64,000 nt of DNA from Acanthococcus lagerstroemiae. Lineage: Eukaryota; Arthropoda; Insecta; Hemiptera; Eriococcidae. Made by a program: the position numbers and the translations under genes. The notes beneath the pieces were generated by a model. It searched no databases. It worked only from the letters and a program-made list of their open reading frames with translations, and was not told where the DNA came from. The DNA lies in the NCBI GenBank assembly GCA_031841125.1, contig CM063114.1, forward strand, positions 44,599,574-44,663,573. Direction: 5' to 3'. Shown here piece by piece: positions 43,538 to 53,649 of this stretch. How positions within the stretch are numbered: position 1 is the stretch's first letter; the number at the start of each line of letters is the position of its first letter.

Positions 43538-45797
43538 CTATTGTTTGATTCTCAATTTTTATTTCTTTTTTTGTATCCCTTGTTAAAATTTTTGTTTTAT
43601 TCATGTTCATTTGTAATCCCGCTTTTTTCCCCAATTCGTTCAGTTCGTTAAGCATTTGTTCTAATTCCTTGATGTCGTCTGTGATTAGTACTACATCGTC
43701 TGCAAAACGTAGATTATTCAAGCGCTCTCCCCCAACCAAGATTCCCTTGCTGTCCCAGTTTGTATGTCTAAAGATTTGTTCCAAAGCGCAATTGAATAGT
43801 ATTGGAGATAGAGGGTCTCCTTGCTTTACTCCTCTTTCTATGTTAAAGTATTTTCCAACTTTGTCTGTAATTATTCTTGCCCTTAGATTTTTGTACATCT
43901 CTTTTATTAGTTTTACTAGCAATGTAGGAACCCCTTGGTCAGCAAGTGCCTCTAACAAAAAACTATGCTTCAGAGAATCAAAGGCCTTCGTATAGTCTAT
44001 AAAGGCTAGATGGACGTCGATCTGATATTCATTGCAGTTTTGTATTAGTAGATTAATGGTATGTAGATGGTCGATAGTTGAAAAGTTTTTTTTGAAACCT
44101 GCCTGTTCGCTTTTTTGATGTTGATTTATTATGTTTACTATTCTATTTTCTATAGCTTTAGAGAATGTTTTTGACAACGCCGTACTTAAAGAGATTGGTC
44201 TGTAATTGTTGATTACGTGTTTGTCTCCTTTTTTATACAGTAAAATAATGTCTGCGAGTTTGAAATCGTCCGGGATTATTTGATTTTTTAGAATGTCGTT
44301 AAAGTAGTCTGTTACCTTTTTGGCCAGCAGTTTTCCTCCGAATTTGAGTTGTTCGTTTGTAATTTGGTCGTGACCTGTTGCTTTGTTGTTTTTTAAGTTT
44401 TTCAGTATTTCTTCTATTTCGCTAGCCATAAATTCCGGTACAGTTTCATTTTGTGTCCCAACGAAACTTTCGTTGTCGGTTCTGTCTGAATATAGTTCTT
44501 CGTAGAAGTTTGTAGCTATTTGATTTATCGTGTTTCTGTTGTATTGATTTATACCATTTTTGTCTTTGATATACGTTGTCCATGTTTTGCCTAACGTTAA
44601 TCCCTTTTTTATTGTTTTTGTACTTTTTGTTGTTTCCAGTATGTCATTTATCAATTTTGTTTTTCGTTGATAATTATTTTCCCTTAGTTTTTTCTTTACC
44701 AGTTTACATATTATATTTAGTTCTATTTTATCGCGCCTTGTTTTGTTTTTTATACGTTTAATTTTCTCTCTTTCTTTAATTAAGTTTTTAATCTGTGATG
44801 GTAGTTCGTTGGGATTCAAGTTTGTTGGTTTTTCGGCTACTATTTTAGTTGCATTCTTGATAATTTCTGTTATATTTTTCGTTGGATCGTTCCTTATCTG
44901 TTTGTTTATTTCTCTTTCGTATGCGTCTGCATTGTTTTTAGTTATTTTATAGTTGTAGTTCTTATTGGTGTGTTTAAGATTTTTTGTTTTTCGCATTTTC
45001 ATCTCACAGAGTACTAACCTGTGATCCGAGTGGTATCTAAAGTTCCTAGTTTCGCAATTTTTAATGTAGTTGACGTCTTTTGTAGTGATTATATAATCGA
45101 TCTGCGTTTTTACTTCGTGGTTTGGTGATATCCAGGTCCATAATCGTCCCTCCCTTTTCTTGAAAGTGGTGTTAACAATTCTCAAGTTGAATTCCTCACA
45201 GAACCTTAAAAGTTTCCAGCCTCTATCATTTCTTTTACCATACCCGTGGATTCCAATAGTAAACTCTCCGATGTTTTTTCCTTTGCCTACTTGGCTGTTG
45301 AAGTCTCCCATAATGAAAGTATTTTTCAGTATACCCCCTTGTTGATCGAGTATTTCGGTTAGATGATCGTAAAAGTTTTTAATGTCGGTTTCATCTGAGG
45401 CTGAGGTTGGTGCGTACACCTGTATTATTTTGATTGTTTGTTTACCTATATTCATACTTATTAGCGCTATACGATCTGAGAAGGGCCTAATTTCGTTTAT
45501 ATCGTTTATTAAGTTTCTATGTACTAAAAAGCCTACTCCCCTTTGACCACTGGTACAACCTGAGTGTGCCAGAAGGTGATTATTTTTAGTGATCAGAATT
45601 GTTTCATGTGGACGCCTTATTTCCGACAAACCTAGGACCTGGATATCGCTCTCGTTAAAGGCTTCCTCGAGTTCCATCAGGTTTTCCTCGGTTCGTAAAG
45701 TACGCACGTTGAGCGTTGCAAATTTTGCGAGGGGGGCTGCCTCTGCGTCTTTCTTGCCCGCGGTGACTAGCCGGTCTGGGTAAGCGGAGTTCTTATT
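43479..45797 (-). CDS. LINE ORF2: endonuclease and reverse transcriptase
   Basis: The frame is open from the codon after the ORF1 stop. Endonuclease motifs: ATLNVRTL, VLGLSEIRRP, VYAPTSAS, FIMGDFNSQVGKG, LWTWISP and YHSDHRLV. Polymerase motifs: LADIILLYKKGD, NNYRPISLSTALSKTFS, QAGFKKNFSTIDHLHT, LAFIDYTKAFDSL, RGVKQGDPLSPILFN and LRFADDVVLI with the catalytic Asp pair. All key residues look intact. The enzyme nicks target DNA and primes reverse transcription there. The first AUG in frame (45675-45677) lies after the NVRTL motif, so initiation must occur upstream by another route, or as a fusion with ORF1. The frame is lost at the A7 run near 43531. Confidence 0.9.
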   Translation of the reverse strand, partial: NKNSAYPDRLVTAGKKDAEAAPLAKFATLNVRTLRTEENLMELEEAFNESDIQVLGLSEIRRPHETILITKNNHLLAHSGCTSGQRGVGFLVHRNLINDINEIRPFSDRIALISMNIGKQTIKIIQVYAPTSASDETDIKNFYDHLTEILDQQGGILKNTFIMGDFNSQVGKGKNIGEFTIGIHGYGKRNDRGWKLLRFCEEFNLRIVNTTFKKREGRLWTWISPNHEVKTQIDYIITTKDVNYIKNCETRNFRYHSDHRLVLCEMKMRKTKNLKHTNKNYNYKITKNNADAYEREINKQIRNDPTKNITEIIKNATKIVAEKPTNLNPNELPSQIKNLIKEREKIKRIKNKTRRDKIELNIICKLVKKKLRENNYQRKTKLINDILETTKSTKTIKKGLTLGKTWTTYIKDKNGINQYNRNTINQIATNFYEELYSDRTDNESFVGTQNETVPEFMASEIEEILKNLKNNKATGHDQITNEQLKFGGKLLAKKVTDYFNDILKNQIIPDDFKLADIILLYKKGDKHVINNYRPISLSTALSKTFSKAIENRIVNIINQHQKSEQAGFKKNFSTIDHLHTINLLIQNCNEYQIDVHLAFIDYTKAFDSLKHSFLLEALADQGVPTLLVKLIKEMYKNLRARIITDKVGKYFNIERGVKQGDPLSPILFNCALEQIFRHTNWDSKGILVGGERLNNLRFADDVVLITDDIKELEQMLNELNELGKKAGLQMNMNKTKILTRDTKKEIKIENQTIEKNIRSNLSRSVDILQRQF

Positions 45798-46667
45798 TTA
45801 ATGGTTTCGACGGTTTTTCGACTTGTTGTTTCCACGACTTGGATTATTTCCTAGTTGTGATAGTGTTAGTGGCTTATTGCTCCTTGTTCTCACGTACTCT
45901 CCTGTCTTGTCCTGATTCTTAGCTGATTTCAACTTCGTTTTTTCGCGTGGTTGTTCGTGTTCCGATTCTTCGGTGCCAGATTCTTCGGCGACTGGTTCTT
46001 CTGTGACGACGGGTAGATCCTCGAATGATTTTATCCTTTTGGTTGGACTGTTGGCTTCCTCTTTCACCAATATTTTTCCCTCGGTGACCCACGCGTATTC
46101 TATTATGCCCTGTTTTTTCAGTTTCAGCGCCTCGTTGAATAGTGAACTCATATATGGGGATAATTGTTCACTTACGTATATTGGCCTTGCTGATTCTAAG
46201 TCCAAGACTTTACCGTCTAATCGCATCTTCTTAGAATTTCTGACCATTAGGGTCTTTTTGGACCTGTTATTTAGCTTAGCGATTATCGCAGGAATTCTAT
46301 CTTCCTTAGCTTTTAGACGATGAGCTACTGAAATTTCGTGTTCCTTCAAGTCGATACGAAGTTTATTTGCAACCTTCATCACTATCTCTGTCGTTGCTTC
46401 GTTTTCGTGGTACGGTATCCCGTGGATAATGATGTTGTCAATTCTACTGTATTGATCTAAGTCGTTTATTAATCCGGTTAGTTCGCGATTATGAAAAGTT
46501 AAATTTTCAACCATACCTCTTAGCTCCTTGTTCTCTTTCTTCAGGGTCTGTATTTCGGATGTAAATTGGTCTATCTTTTCTTCAGTCTTTTTTACCGTAT
46601 TTCTGATCGCTTTTACATCCTCCATCATTATTTTAAGCTCGGTTATGAATTTTTCATCTAGCGACAT
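45798..46667 (-). CDS. LINE ORF1 (coiled coil plus RRM-like nucleic-acid binding)
   Basis: Starting at the ATG at 46665-46667, the protein reads MSLDEKFITELKIMMEDVKAI and then heptad-like Lys/Glu/Leu sequence to about residue 75. This suggests a trimerising coiled coil. Next come YSRIDNIIIHGIPYHENEATTEIV, ISVAHRLK, PAIIAKL..RSKK..L and a C-terminal YAWVTEGKILVKE, which resembles the RRM and C-terminal domain of L1-type ORF1 proteins that chaperone element RNA. The tail is Ser/Glu- then Lys/Arg-rich. The frame ends CAT TAA at 45798-45800 and continues open in the same frame into ORF2. No lesions were seen. Confidence 0.8.
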   Translation of the reverse strand: MSLDEKFITELKIMMEDVKAIRNTVKKTEEKIDQFTSEIQTLKKENKELRGMVENLTFHNRELTGLINDLDQYSRIDNIIIHGIPYHENEATTEIVMKVANKLRIDLKEHEISVAHRLKAKEDRIPAIIAKLNNRSKKTLMVRNSKKMRLDGKVLDLESARPIYVSEQLSPYMSSLFNEALKLKKQGIIEYAWVTEGKILVKEEANSPTKRIKSFEDLPVVTEEPVAEESGTEESEHEQPREKTKLKSAKNQDKTGEYVRTRSNKPLTLSQLGNNPSRGNNKSKNRRNH

Positions 46668-46833
46668 TGTAACACGCGTAAACCGGTAACACAAGTGTTT
46701 AGCTTGTAAACCGCGATAAGAGCACAGAACGATAGCAGATAATGTGTTTTCAATAATGTACAGAGAAACTTTAACGCACGAATAACACGTCTGTGACGGA
46801 AAACTGGTTTAAAAGAACTCCACAATTGTTGAT

Positions 46834-46981
46834 AGTAAGCTATTATTTAACGAGAAAAATTTTATAAGAATTTTTAATTTTTAAAAATTAGTTGAATTAC
46901 ATTATTTTATACTTATTTATTTATGTATAAATACTTGTCAGATTGAGTCGATCTCTGATAGAGAAAATTCAATTTTTTCAA
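46834..46981. other. AT-rich spacer between divergent ORFs
   Basis: After removing the LINE, this spacer would separate the Polinton-type minus-strand ORF from the plus-strand acidic ORF. It is almost pure A/T and may hold promoters in both directions, but none can be pinned down. Confidence 0.4.
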
Positions 46982-47295
46982 ATGGAAAATCATGTTAATA
47001 ATGAAATAGAGTGGGATGAATATGACTTTTTTGATGATAATAATGATGATTATGAAGATCATAATGTTCTTCCTGGTATTGGTGATACTGATAATGGTGA
47101 TCCTAATATCTAGTTATAGATATTGGTAATCATAATGATCCTAATGAGTCTTGGTATGAATCTGATTATACTTCTGAACTTGATGAGGAAGAAGCTGATG
47201 AGGAAATTCAAGAAAATATAGAGGATGAGGTGAATAATGGCGTCTTGTCTCACCCAATAAGCTTATTAAATGATGATGATGATGATGATGAATAA
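46982..47295 (+). pseudogene. Acidic small ORF with one frameshift
   Basis: ATG at 46982 reads MENHVNNEIEWDEYDFFDDNN and on to a TAG at 47111-47113. A second frame from 47114 then reads VIDIGNHNDPNESWYESDY, DEEEADEEIQENIEDEV and ends in a run of Asp plus Glu and a stop. Both halves are dominated by Asp, Glu and Asn, so they look like one protein of about 100 residues broken by a small indel. No family was recognised. It is divergent to the Polinton-type ORF and may belong to the same element. The GAT repeat at 47271-47291 encodes the Asp run. Confidence 0.4.
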
Positions 47296-47629
47296 TGAGT
47301 GTCTTTAAAATTTTTCTAATACATAAATAGTAGCATAAAAATATTATCAACAATAAATATGGACTATACTATCATGGTACAAAACCAAACATCACTGATG
47401 AAAATAAAGGTTTAATTGAAACTAACAGATAGTTTAGAAAAAATATTGAAGAAAAAAAATTAACTGTAGATGAACATTTAAAAAGAAATGATAGGTAAGT
47501 TGTTTGAAGAACTTGAGTCATTTAAATTTTTAAATATTATGATTAAAATTTAAAGGAATATATTGAAAAATGTTTTGAATTTAAAAATGATCAAAAACAA
47601 TTCGAATCTTGAGGAAGATATTGTACCTT
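47296..47629 (+). other. Possible coding remnant, AT-rich
   Basis: Interrupted plus frames read YYHGTKPNITDENKGLIETN, NIEEKKLTVDEHLKRN and LKEYIEKCFEFKND with stops between. The residues look protein-like, but no domain can be named. Possibly a decayed neighbour of the acidic ORF. Confidence 0.3.
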
Positions 47630-47930
47630 TACATTGGGAAACTTTGCTCACATTTTCCTGTACTTTCAATTTTTACGCGCTCTAAAGACTGTAGAAACTG
47701 GGTTAGAGAACCGGGATATTTATTGTAATTTTGATGGGACGTTGCGGAATCCCGAAAAGATTGTGACATTCGTCGCCCCACAAATTTTTCTATAAAATTA
47801 TGAAATAAGAGTGCCACGTGGTACCATGATGGGGTGACATTGCACACGTTCATAAATGAACAGGAGAAAACTTGTAAACCTAGTGTTTCTGGTAAAAGTG
47901 CCAAGAAACCTCGAATTGTACACAATGTAT
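47630..47930 (+). mobile_element. Dispersed about 310-bp MITE-like repeat, copy 3
   Basis: Close to copy 2 at 40.8 kb along its length. Left flank TTGTACCTTTACA; right flank GAATTGTACACAATG. Confidence 0.75.
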
Positions 47931-48550
47931 ATCAGCGATCTCAACCTGTGGTCCGCCAGAGAGTCGTGAGTGGTCAGCAACATTATACAAGATAAAATGA
48001 TACTCGCTTCTGAATCACGTATACACTGTATACAGATGCGAGCAAAAGAAAATCAACGAATGTTACCCACGAGAACTATGCTCTTTCTTTATTCCAAAAA
48101 TCATGAGGAAAAAACAAATAAGACCTTTTTTGCGAAAGGTGGAGACCTGGCCATATCATGTTGAGTACACCAGTTCTCGTCCGATAACCGAAGTTAAAGA
48201 TACGAATAACTTCCTCGGCATCTCTAAACTGCCTGAAGATCCTGATTTGAACTATGTAGTTCATTCGCTGGTAATGAGACAGATCATCGAAATGGATCAC
48301 TTACTGGCCTCAAGACCAAATAGACAATTCTGTGCAACTTTACCCTTGCGTTTTTTACCAACTGCCACCTCACTATGTCGATTAATAAGCAATCAAAAAA
48401 TCAGGTGCGGTACCCGTTGCCGGATGTTGGCAGTCGCGATTTTTGACGGCGACATTCCTGGGCAGAGGGTTAGTCGGGACAGTTTGCCTTTGCTTTCCCC
48501 ACGGTGTGTTACGTTAGATGCCAAAGAGTGTACAGCCGCAGTTCGCTTAC
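47931..48550. other. No gene recognised
   Basis: The frame 48103-48579 (158 codons) lacks a domain and overlaps SINE-like sequence at its end. I do not call it. Confidence 0.4.
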
Positions 48551-48851
48551 TAGCCACGTTTTTGCACAACGTTGAGTAAGCTGGCCACGACGTGCACATA
48601 CCAATATCAGTCTTTTTTAAATCCGATGGTGACACGCCCTGCGACCATAGTGTCCTGTTCGTTCGAACTGGCGGGGGCTACAGGACGCGTTATCTTTCCA
48701 CCTCGATTGATACTGTGTTGTTGCTGTGTTCGCTATGATGGTAGCAGGGGTGTATTCGAATAGCATTAGCTTTTCGGCGTTGGTGGATTTCGAACCCGAG
48801 ACGCAAGGCTGGCAAATCGGGAACGTTAACCACTCGGCCACACAGCGCCCA
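48551..48851 (-). mobile_element. tRNA-derived SINE candidate
   Basis: On the minus strand, 48850-48774 resembles a tRNA. GGGCGC at the start can partly pair with CGCC at the end. A box A-like TGGCCGAGTGG and a box B-like GGTTCGAAATCC (one base longer than consensus) are present, but the anticodon arm is degenerate. About 220 bp of unrelated body follows. TGGCCGAGTGG is typical of Ser/Leu-type tRNAs. The 3' end is not defined. Confidence 0.6.
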
Positions 48852-50647
48852 AGAAACAATAGTTTACTTTTATCATGACCGCGATCAAGTTTACCTTTCA
48901 TTTTCACTCATCTGAAACAATGTCTGTAATGTGATAATTCGCACATCCTTTTTGAAGTTTTGCACAAAAAACTGTTAACGCTGCCTAGAAATAGCGAAAT
49001 TACACCGAGTTGGTTTTACTGGATAGCTACAATATCCATTACGGGTCACATGTCAGTGTTGCCACATGTTTTATTTCTTGCCTCGTGCTAGTAGGAGTAA
49101 TGAAAACATATGTGTGCCAAGTCACTCCATACCTGCACAGTCACCTTGTGTACAACGATTTTTGTTTAAGAATTTTTTGTACATGGCACATTTCTCGAGA
49201 TTCAAAGGAAAACCGATGAGAGAGGGCAAACTTTTCTTAAAAACTGAAAAACTGGCAGGCATTTTACGAAGTTAATGAGAGCATCGTCCCGGAGAATTTT
49301 CTGCGAAGTCCTCTCAGTGTTTTCCTAGACATTTATTCATCCAGACCTATCACAAGCCAGTATCAGAATTTTTTGCATTGTATCCTTGCTTTCATGCTTC
49401 CAAAGTTTAATCGGGTAACTAGAAAAGGCTGTGAAGAAATCTCCGAAGAAAGCTGGAAGATTTAAAATTACACCAACAGAAACGATACTGAAGCAACCGC
49501 ACCTCTACTCAAGAGGAACTTACTTCTTTGTGCGTTCTTGCGTCAAATAGAGAGAGCAAAAAAAAAAAGAGAAACTTTCGTGTCTGTTACAAAGCATACG
49601 CATGTTTCAGTAATCAATCAAAGTTGGGTAACTTTGAACTTTACCTCGCGAAACATCAGCTTCAGTCCTCGAAATTATAAATCGAAGGTGAAGGTGCCTA
49701 TCGAGAAATTAGATAGCATTATTAATTCGGGAGTGAAAAAGGCGGCGCTGTCGTCGGTTCGGCGGATATGAACTTTTTTTTTCTTTCTTTTCAACCATTA
49801 AAGTAAAAGACGAATATTAAACGAGAACAAGAAACTTCTGGGACTAAACTCTCCGCGCATACCCATCGAGCCGAGTTTTAATGATACACTTCCAAGTGTA
49901 AAATTATCCTTACGTTTGGCATGGCACTTGGAAAAACAATTTTCAGTTTTTCCTCAACTTGTCTGAAACAAACGTGTTAATTTTTGCCGACAATTAAGGG
50001 CACAAAGAGCGCGAGTTTGATAGAAATGATTTAACCAAGTTAGCAAGCAGCGTGATCGAATTATTCGGGCACAAATGTAAATTCATTGTCGGGTTAAAGT
50101 TTCGAGGAAAATGCGACGGATGCAGGTTGGCTGCTTTAAGTTTCACTAACGTATGACGATAAGAATTTACGGCGGCAAAGGGCAAGGTGAACAATTATGA
50201 TTCATCCCCCCTTCACCCCGGTTGAATCGGTTTACCTTCGGGCGTGAAACGACGATTCTAAATTAAATGAACTTTCGCCGAACTTAATTACATCCTCTTT
50301 CGAATCATCAACCTATGGAGATCTATCTTGCTCGAGATGAAGCTACACGAACGAGTTTGCCTGGAAATTAACTTCTCATTATTCGAAAACATTCGACTAT
50401 AAGTAGATTTTAATTTGTCTAGCCGATGGCGGGACGCACTGCTGATAGATACGCCGAGGGGGAGGGGGTCACTCCAGATACTGAGAATATTTTGTTGTTA
50501 GCAAATTTTGAACACAGACTTCCGACTTTTGAAGCGAAGCTTCTTCACGCAGATTCAGGATGAGTTGTTAACGCAGAAAATGTGAAACGAACGCGAATGA
50601 AAACATGGAACGGAAGTGACTGTAGTAACGCCCCACCCACGTTTAGT
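48852..50647. other. No gene recognised
   Basis: Non-repetitive, moderately AT-rich sequence. Short frames have no recognisable domains. Confidence 0.4.
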
Positions 50648-50940
50648 GAGATAAGACGAGACAAGATACGAGATCAGATATGAGACTAGAAATGAGATGA
50701 GATATGAGACAAGATATGGGAGTAGATATGAAATGAGATATGAGATAAGATATAAGATTAGATATGAGCCCACATATGAAATGAGATATGAGACAAGATA
50801 TGAGCGTAGATATGAAATGAGATGTGAGACAAGATATGAGAGTAGATATGAAATGAGATATGAGACAAGGTATAAGATTAAATATGAGTCCACATATGAA
50901 ATGAGATATGAGACAAGATATAGGATTGGATATGAGACGA
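50648..50940 (+). repeat. GAGATATGAGACAAGATAT minisatellite
   Basis: Repeats of about 10/20 bp (GAGATATGAGACAAGATAT, GAGAGTAGATATGAAAT), with a longer rhythm of about 60 bp. It ends in GAGCGCGCGCG just before element 1. YLISYL-type frames are by-products. Confidence 0.85.
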
Positions 50941-50951
50941 GCGCGCGCGTG

Positions 50952-50978
50952 TACGGAATAACCGTATAAAGGGAGGTC
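50952..50978 (+). repeat. Left terminal inverted repeat, copy 1
   Basis: TACGGAATAACCGTA itself is an inverted repeat (TACGG / CCGTA around AATAA), so the end can form a small hairpin. The left flank is GCGCGCGCGTG. Confidence 0.75.
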
Positions 50979-51389
50979 TTGAGTCCGCTGAACACCGGCG
51001 TTGTGGGGTCCATTTTCGTTGTGAGGTCTTCGGCTAGGACCCCACAACGTTTTAACCAGATTTTTCGATACTTTGGGCCAAAATAATAGCCTAGAGCTTG
51101 ATCCCGATTTGTTTTGGAAAAAGTCCCCCCTATGACTATTTTTCCGCTATACACTTTGTGTATCACCAGGTGTAAAGACTCTCAGAAGTATTCGCATTAC
51201 TACAACGTTCTGAGGCCTCGGTGAAAACGCCGACGTAGTGGGGCCCCACGTTGCCAATTCTCACCATTCCTCTATACCTATGCAGGACGTTGCGAAGGTC
51301 GCAAATTGTGGAGTGAAGTTCGCGAGTAGTGGTTTACTCTGAAATCGAATTAAGAACGGGCTTGTGAAGCTAATTTGAAATTGTGTGTA

Positions 51390-51475
51390 TTGGTGCCTTT
51401 ATTTCGCGGCCGTTGGGAGGTCACACACCTGAATAATTTTAGGTATCGCTGTGGGGCCACCATCTTGTATTCTAC
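51390..51475 (+). repeat. Isolated partial 253-bp satellite monomer
   Basis: CGGCCGTTGGGAGGTCACACACC followed by GTATCGCTGTGGGGCCACC, then GTATTCTACCAAGCACTCA. The last string also follows the main array at 56515, so it marks the array's right boundary. Confidence 0.8.
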
Positions 51476-52574
51476 CAAGCACTCACTCTTAATTCCAAAA
51501 TGAGTAGAATCATGATACTACAAAGTCTGAGAATCCGCAGTTCATCGACTGAAGTATCAGCATGGTTATACATGGGTCATTCTCCCAATATTTCAATATT
51601 GTCAAAAACTAAGAATGTTAGAAAATAATTTTTTTTTGTGAGATAAGTGTAAATCTCTTCTATCATGTCAATCAACCAAAGAGTTCAAAATACATAACCT
51701 GACATATAGCTAACTAGCATCCCCAAACTGTCAAATTACAGTCAAAATTCCATCATCGTCTATGTAACCACTCACGGATTTTTCTTAAAAACGCATCACA
51801 CAGACAGACATTTCTAATAAAAAATTTATGTGGAATGTTTGTTGTGCAAGTCATTTGAGGACGCTGCCCAAAATTTTGACCCCTCAAGAGGGTCTACCAG
51901 CTACGTTGAAGTTGTGTAACCACTTTTATTCCTTCGTAGTTTGCACATTTTTATAGTGCTTATTGTGGGTGACATTCGTTTCACGAAAAAAAGTAGAAAC
52001 CCTGAATCCTTATAGTTAGAAGGAGGTTATGTCTCGTCCACAAAATAATTTCCAAAAATTCCGAAGTTAACATGGTTATACAAAATGTTTTTTTAAACTG
52101 AAAATCGACTTTCCGTACTCTAAATTTTCCTTTGTAGACTACAGTAATAAACTGTGAAGCAATTATCACAAGTATCGAATAACCGCATACTTGTAGCAAG
52201 CCAACACTGTAGAATATACAAACGTGCTCAGTATTAAATTTTTTCAAAGTACTAGCTGCCTACAGTCAATTTATACACAAAATATTCCTTCGTCGTCTAC
52301 AAGATTTTTTCTCTTCGTCATATCCGAGTAAGACCCCTCAAAAAATCTATCCAAAATATATTTAAATTGATAAGCTTGCCTCTAATCGACTACCTATCGG
52401 TAAGGATCCTCGAGTTATCGATTTAATCGATTTTCCTGCATGCATAACACTGAAAATTGAAATAAAGGATCCGGAAAAATTTTCTTACGCTTCCCGTATT
52501 AAAAAGCATATTCCACTGATTGCGTCACGTATCCAATACTGCCGTGTTAAACAAGAACAATCTATGTGCACATT
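51476..52574. other. Unique segment of the 7.7-kb element
   Basis: Same sequence at 59225-60320. An 88-codon minus frame (51981-52247) is identical in both copies but has no recognisable domain, and near-identity over the whole unit makes its conservation uninformative. Confidence 0.5.
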
Positions 52575-52850
52575 TAGGGAATTTGAGGGTGATTATGATC
52601 CGAGTGTATCGGTCTCTGTATTTTGTGGCCGTTGGGAGGTCACACACCTGAATTTTTGCTATCGCTGTGGGGTCACTTACTTCTATCACATGGAGGTGCT
52701 TTCACTTTTTCCACTGAGGACTCCGGGAAGACATTCATATGTTTGGAGAGTTAGAATGGTGTGTGGGTTTGTACTCAAGTTAATATCAGTACACTGGTTC
52801 GTCTCAATTCGCTGTAAGAAAGCACTTTACCTCGCGTGAAATAATGTGCA
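52575..52850 (+). repeat. Single satellite monomer
   Basis: One full monomer (TTTTGTGGCCGTTGGGAGG to GTAAGAAAGCACTTTACC), followed by non-satellite sequence. Confidence 0.85.
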
Positions 52851-53649
52851 CCACCACCGGGTGGTAACACAAGGCATGTAGTAGACACCAAGAGAGGAAA
52901 CGTAAATTCCTGTAGACTTCAATTTACCGAGTGCACCACCACCGGATAGTGACACAAGGCTTGTAGAACACACAAAACGAACGACGACCATAGGAAAATG
53001 CGACTTCTCAAACAAAATGTAAATATAACAGGTAGTAAATAATAAAATCGTCTGGCTTGATCCGTAGCAGTATTCATTTCCATTTCGGAAAGAGAAACAC
53101 AACAAAACGAGCACAGGTAATAGGTATGCAGTATTAATACACAGTAACGTCAAAAAACCGAGCACAATAACGTGCAGCATGGAGCACAATAACGTGCAGC
53201 ATGGAGCACAATAACAGAATGCCAGGTCTCGGTGGCTCGCCACCGATCCAAATTCCAGAACTGGACTTCCCACATTGGCTTCCGTCCTGTATGTTCATGG
53301 TCACACGTGGACCAATGGAGATATATTTCATAGTAGTACGTGGACCAATGAGGGGACCGAAACCCACTACAGGGGGCGAGCCGCACACTCAAATGCGTCC
53401 CAATTATCGTCACAGGCGGGGTCTATCCTAACAGGTAGGGGAAAGCCGAGTTTGAGCAGAGCGTCGAAAGGTTAATTAATCACAGTTGATTATTACAATT
53501 AATTAATACAGTTGAATCATATTAGAGTTGAATCATATTGGAGTTGTATTAAATTATTGTTATTACTATTACTATTATTATTATCATAAATTTCCACTAA
53601 GTCGAGTCGAAAATGATGAATTTTCGACATCTTGTATTGAGGGTTGTTA
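52851..53649. other. Second unique segment with short tandem repeats
   Basis: GTGCACCACCACCGG occurs twice (about 52846 and 52934). A 22-bp unit (GAGCACAATAACGTGCAGCATG) is repeated at 53158-53210, and (ATT)n lies near 53555-53585. A Cys-rich minus frame here (52827-53273) is longer in copy 2 (60572-61111) because copy 1 has one extra 22-bp repeat. No domain was recognised. Confidence 0.6.

Larger units (their letters stand above)
42840..46821 (-). mobile_element. Near-complete RTE-like LINE with 12-bp TSD
   Basis: It is flanked by ACAATTGTTGAT at 42828-42839 and 46822-46833. On the minus strand: a 5' UTR (46821-46668), ORF1 (46667-45798), ORF2 with endonuclease and reverse transcriptase in the same frame, a 3' UTR, and a short TGAT-repeat tail after AATAAAGGCT. 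Short tandem-repeat tails rather than poly(A) are usual in RTE-clade elements. Only one frameshift was seen, so the insertion is young compared with every other LINE in the window. Confidence 0.9.

Noticed and set aside
48103..48579. 158-codon plus frame
   Set aside because: No domain or homologous pattern, and it overlaps SINE-like sequence.
50648..50940. Regular short repeats considered as CRISPR
   Set aside because: No unique spacers of constant length, and the sequence is eukaryotic; this is a minisatellite.
50555..51166. 203-codon minus frame with YLISYL repeats
   Set aside because: Translation of the GAGATATGAGAC minisatellite running into element 1; not a gene.
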